7,951 nt of DNA from Bacteroidota bacterium (lineage in GTDB: Bacteria; Bacteroidota; Bacteroidia; NS11-12g; UBA9320). Location of the stretch: assembly GCA_024638525.1 (NCBI GenBank), contig JAHEKB010000096.1, positions 1-7,951 of the forward strand. Reading direction: 5' to 3'. Under the pieces are notes generated by a model. That model did no database searches. It was given only the letters and a program-made list of their open reading frames with translations, and was not told where the DNA came from. Shown one piece after another: positions 5,394 through 7,951 of the stretch. Each line of letters begins with the position of its first letter. Position 1 is the first letter of the stretch. The position numbers and the translations under genes were made by a program.

Positions 5394-6617
5394 CTACATT
5401 CCGGCAAGTAGGAATTCTATTTCTTTCGCACTGATATTATACCTATCACCCAACATGGCATTGGTGAGTTTACCTTGGAAAATATACGTTCCCATTCTCA
5501 ATCCACTATGTTGATTTAAACATGCGTTAATGCCTCCTTCTTCTGCAATTTGCTGAAGCAAGGGTGTAAATATATTGCTTAGCGCATAGCTTGCTGTCCG
5601 CGCAAAGCGCGAAGGAATATTTGGCACACAATAATGTAAAACGCCATGCTTCTCAAAAATAGGCATTTTGTGATTGGTGGGTTCTGAAGTTTCAAAACAT
5701 CCTCCCTGATCAATGCTTATATCAATGATCATTGAATTGGATCTCATGTTTTGAACCATGGATTCACTCACGACGCATGGACTATATCCTATGGGACTTC
5801 TGAGTGCCCCAATGGCTAAGTCACAATCTTTCAGTGCACTCGCAAGTATACCTGGAATGATGGTAGAGGAATGAATGCGCATTCCCAAACTGTGCTCAAG
5901 CCTTCTCAAGCGTTCTATAGAGTCATCAAATACTTTTACAGAAGCACCCAGTCCAATGGCGGCACGTACGGCGTATTCACCCACAGCTCCCGCTCCGATG
6001 ACCACAACATGAGTGGGTTGTATTCCGGGGATTCCACCGAATAATTCTCCCTTTCCTGAATTGTAATTGCTCAAATATTCAGCAGCGATCAAAACACTTG
6101 CCCTTCCAGCTATTTCACTCATGCTTCGAATTACCGGCAAGACTCCTTCATCATTACGCAAGAATTCATAACCAACCGCCGTAATTCCTTTGGCCATCAG
6201 TCTTCGAATCAATTCATCCTTGGACTTCACTAGTTGTATTGCGCTGATTAACACCTGTTTAGGCTTCATCAGTTTGATTTCGTCATCAGTTGGAGGTGCT
6301 ACCTTAATGATATAATCAGACTCATAGATCTCCTTGGTGTCATAAGCAATGATTCCTCCTGCTTGGCTATAATCGTAGTCTGCAAAATTGGCTTTTTCAC
6401 CACATCCAGATTCCAGCCTGATCTCATGGCCGTTTTGTACTAACATATGCACGGCCATCGGGCTCAGGGGAACCCTGTGTTCCTGGAAGGTTGATTCTTT
6501 GGGAATTCCAATGGTAATGCTGTGTTTGCTCTTCTTAATAGCGAGGAGCTTTTCCTGAGGGAGCAATGAGGCCTGTTTGGCTAATTCCTCAAAGGAAGGG
6601 TTAGAAAGCTGACTCAT
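5394..6617 (-). CDS. ald: Alanine dehydrogenase-like NAD-dependent enzyme (AlaDh/PNT family)
   Basis: Alanine dehydrogenase converts L-alanine and NAD+ to pyruvate, ammonia and NADH in the cytoplasm. The 407 residues include a head of about 32 before the usual first strand. The AlaDh/PNT N-terminal domain starts at GIPKES (37-42) and has EHRVPLSP (46-53), whose R48 matches substrate-binding R15 of Mycobacterium tuberculosis Ald. K105 in IIKVAPP matches K75. The Rossmann motif GAGAVG is at 208-213, with acid D231 at the end of the second strand for the NAD ribose. IDISIDQGGCFETSEPT (298-314) is the family signature, with D303 matching D270, and HYCVPNIPSRFARTAS (328-343) is also typical. The position matching H96 is Q128 (ISAIQL), so true alanine dehydrogenase activity is less certain; it may be a related oxidoreductase. 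It is transcribed away from the MltD-like gene and converges on the TPR gene with a two-base gap. Confidence 0.88.
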   Translation of the reverse strand: MSQLSNPSFEELAKQASLLPQEKLLAIKKSKHSITIGIPKESTFQEHRVPLSPMAVHMLVQNGHEIRLESGCGEKANFADYDYSQAGGIIAYDTKEIYESDYIIKVAPPTDDEIKLMKPKQVLISAIQLVKSKDELIRRLMAKGITAVGYEFLRNDEGVLPVIRSMSEIAGRASVLIAAEYLSNYNSGKGELFGGIPGIQPTHVVVIGAGAVGEYAVRAAIGLGASVKVFDDSIERLRRLEHSLGMRIHSSTIIPGILASALKDCDLAIGALRSPIGYSPCVVSESMVQNMRSNSMIIDISIDQGGCFETSEPTNHKMPIFEKHGVLHYCVPNIPSRFARTASYALSNIFTPLLQQIAEEGGINACLNQHSGLRMGTYIFQGKLTNAMLGDRYNISAKEIEFLLAGM

Positions 6618-6684
6618 AAATAAAGTTCCATTGCAAGTTAAGGAATTGGCATCTTATATACTAAAGTGCACAATATTTTTGTTT

Positions 6685-6704
6685 GTGTAAAAATGGCTTT
6701 ACGC
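6685..6704 (+). promoter_or_regulatory. Small inverted repeat upstream of the MltD-like gene, possible operator
   Basis: GTGTAAA (6685-6691) pairs with TTTACGC (6698-6704), seven pairs with one G-U, around a six-base centre. It sits in the divergent region 12 bases before the candidate -7 box of the MltD-like gene, where a regulator could block polymerase. Its size is within what chance gives. Confidence 0.25.
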
Positions 6705-6716
6705 TTTTATAATATA

Positions 6717-6724
6717 TAACTTTG
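6717..6724 (+). promoter_or_regulatory. Candidate Bacteroidota -7 promoter box for the MltD-like gene
   Basis: TAACTTTG matches TAnnTTTG exactly and ends 13 bases before the ATG at 6738, giving an almost leaderless message. The stretch before it is very A/T-rich. No TTTG lies at the usual -33 distance; TTTG at 6682-6685 is about 31 bases away. I could not find an equally good box for the divergent alanine dehydrogenase-like gene. Confidence 0.45.
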
Positions 6725-6737
6725 TTTTGTTGAAGAT

Positions 6738-7925
6738 ATGAGGCTAATTACTTCTTTGATTATTATGACCCTTTTTGGATTGCAATTATTTGCAACCAAT
6801 AAGGATTCTTTGGCTAGATACAAAGATCCGATTCCAATGGAAAGCAGCATTAGCGCTGCTCCCGTGTATTCGTATGACATCGTGGATTTTGAATCCAACA
6901 GCATCCCTGTTGACGAAAGATTATTCAACTTTCACGTGAGTACTCTTGAGTTTGTAATCCCGATGGATTACAACAGCTATGTAAAGCGTCAGATTGATTT
7001 TTTTGGAACAAACTGGCAGAAAAGACTAAAAGAAGTCATTACCCGATCTGAGTTCTATTTTCCCATTTACGAAAAAATTCTTGATAAACATAATATGCCT
7101 CTGGAAATCAAGTACTTATCAGTAATTGAATCGGCTTTAAATCCCTATGCTCGATCAAGATCTGGTGCGGTAGGTCCTTGGCAGTTCATGCCTGCAACAG
7201 GTAGGATTTTCGATTTAAACGAGAATTACGTAATGGACGAACGCAGATCGGTCGAAAAAAGCACAGAAGCAGCAGCGGGCTATTTGAAATCCATGTATGA
7301 GATGTTTGGAGATTGGTATGTGGCCATTGCTTCCTATAACTGCGGTCCGGGTAATGTGAGAAAGGCGATTCGAAGATCCGGCAGGACCGATTTTTGGGGC
7401 ATGTATCACTTTCTACCCAGGGAAACCCAAAACTATGTGCCAAAATTCATTGCCATGGCCTATATGATGAATTTTTATAGCGAATACGGAATTACTGCTG
7501 TACCGCCAATTGATGTACCAGGGCCATATCATCCAGTACTTTGCACGGGCTCATTGTCTTTTCAGGTAATTACTGAAATGCTTGGCGTTAGCAAAGAGCA
7601 GCTGATGGCATATAATCCAGAATTGAAAGAACAAGTAATACCAAAACTGAGCAAGGGGTATTGGTTGAACATTCCTCAAGAAATGGTTCTCAACTTCTAT
7701 GAATGGGAATCAGACATCAAAGAATGCAGCATAGAACACAATATTGCAGTCAAGGAGCTTGAAGCGGCACAACCAAAATATGTCTATCACAAAGTGAGAA
7801 GAGGGGAATCACTTGGAGTTATAGCTAGGAAACACGGATGTTCCGTTGGCCAGATTAAGCGTTGGAATAGACTGCGCAGTAATGTGATTCACCCACATCA
7901 AAAACTAAAAATCTACAGGAGTTGA
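6738..7925 (+). CDS. mltD: Secreted MltD-type lytic transglycosylase (SLT domain plus LysM)
   Basis: Lytic transglycosylases cut the MurNAc-GlcNAc bond of peptidoglycan in the periplasm, forming 1,6-anhydroMurNAc ends, for wall growth and turnover. Residues 1-19 look like a signal peptide (ending near LQLFA). There is no lipobox cysteine, unlike E. coli MltD, so the product is probably soluble or bound through LysM rather than lipid-anchored. After a linker comes the lysozyme-like SLT domain (about 105-250): KYLSVIESALNP carries the catalytic Glu E131, then SGAVGPWQFMPATG (142-155), IASYNCGPGNVRKAI (197-211) and LPRETQNYVPKFIAMAYM (226-243) follow the family 1D order. A degenerate LysM-like segment (272-313, ending LNIP) and one clear C-terminal LysM (349-393, HKVRRGESLGVIARKHG) bind peptidoglycan. 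At 395 residues it fits compact Bacteroidota members. It is divergent from the alanine dehydrogenase-like gene. Confidence 0.95.
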   Translation: MRLITSLIIMTLFGLQLFATNKDSLARYKDPIPMESSISAAPVYSYDIVDFESNSIPVDERLFNFHVSTLEFVIPMDYNSYVKRQIDFFGTNWQKRLKEVITRSEFYFPIYEKILDKHNMPLEIKYLSVIESALNPYARSRSGAVGPWQFMPATGRIFDLNENYVMDERRSVEKSTEAAAGYLKSMYEMFGDWYVAIASYNCGPGNVRKAIRRSGRTDFWGMYHFLPRETQNYVPKFIAMAYMMNFYSEYGITAVPPIDVPGPYHPVLCTGSLSFQVITEMLGVSKEQLMAYNPELKEQVIPKLSKGYWLNIPQEMVLNFYEWESDIKECSIEHNIAVKELEAAQPKYVYHKVRRGESLGVIARKHGCSVGQIKRWNRLRSNVIHPHQKLKIYRS

Positions 7926-7951
7926 GGCATTTCATCAAAGGCATAGCTTTA

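Larger units (their letters stand above)
6618..6737. other. Divergent intergenic region between ald-like and mltD-like genes
   Basis: These 120 A/T-rich bases must hold promoters for both divergent genes. The plus-strand -7 box at 6717-6724 and an inverted repeat at 6685-6704 are described separately. A short palindrome GTGCAC lies at 6666-6671. On the minus strand no TAnnTTTG match was found, so the promoter of the ald-like gene is not located. No small gene is supported. Confidence 0.6.

Noticed and set aside
5722..5735. Perfect 14-base palindrome TCAATGATCATTGA inside the ald-like gene
   Set aside because: It is produced by codons for the conserved MIID segment, and about one such palindrome is expected every 16 kb by chance.
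6707..6928. Minus-strand open frame of 73 codons overlapping the start of the MltD-like gene
   Set aside because: It covers the signal peptide and linker region antisense and would begin inside the MltD-like gene; its hydrophobic stretch mirrors codons of the plus-strand gene.
7186..7443. Minus-strand open frame of 85 codons opposite the MltD-like gene
   Set aside because: It lies wholly antisense to the conserved SLT domain and has no recognisable domain or start signal.
7926..7951. AGGCAT repeated near the right edge
   Set aside because: Two six-base copies in 26 bases at the window end carry no interpretable signal.

Overview
The window comes from a Bacteroidota genome, probably a flavobacterial or cytophagal lineage; genus cannot be told. 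Reasons: moderate to low GC by eye, a Bacteroidota-type YidC of 600 residues with a long periplasmic domain and lysine-rich tail, mostly absent Shine-Dalgarno sequences, and exact TAnnTTTG (-7) boxes in front of three genes.

Layout. Positions 2-259 hold the 3' end of a recQ-type helicase gene. It overlaps a GT4-type glycosyltransferase gene (238-1332), which overlaps a second, different glycosyltransferase gene (1316-2530). The three look like one translationally coupled unit entering from the left. After 47 bases comes yidC (2578-4380), then a 135-base gap with a hairpin and a promoter box, then a secreted TPR protein gene (4516-5391). An alanine dehydrogenase-like gene on the minus strand (5394-6617) converges on it with a gap of two bases. 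A 120-base divergent intergenic region (6618-6737) separates it from a secreted MltD-type lytic transglycosylase gene with a LysM domain (6738-7925). The last 26 bases show nothing recognisable. No gene-free stretch exceeds 300 bases.

How the genes fit together. Most of the window is housekeeping or cell-envelope work: surface glycan synthesis (two glycosyltransferases), inner-membrane protein insertion (YidC), peptidoglycan remodelling (MltD-like) and a periplasmic TPR scaffold. The alanine dehydrogenase-like enzyme is metabolic, and RecQ belongs to DNA repair. No tRNA, rRNA, CRISPR, insertion sequence, phage gene or recognisable defence module is present.

No new multi-gene system is visible. 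The signals that deserve a second look are small: a run of nine G in the first glycosyltransferase gene (possible phase variation), a hairpin over the yidC start codon coinciding with a promoter box, a short direct repeat sitting exactly at both ends of yidC, a long imperfect hairpin inside the atypical C-terminal tail of the second glycosyltransferase, and a Gln where characterised alanine dehydrogenases have their catalytic-site His.
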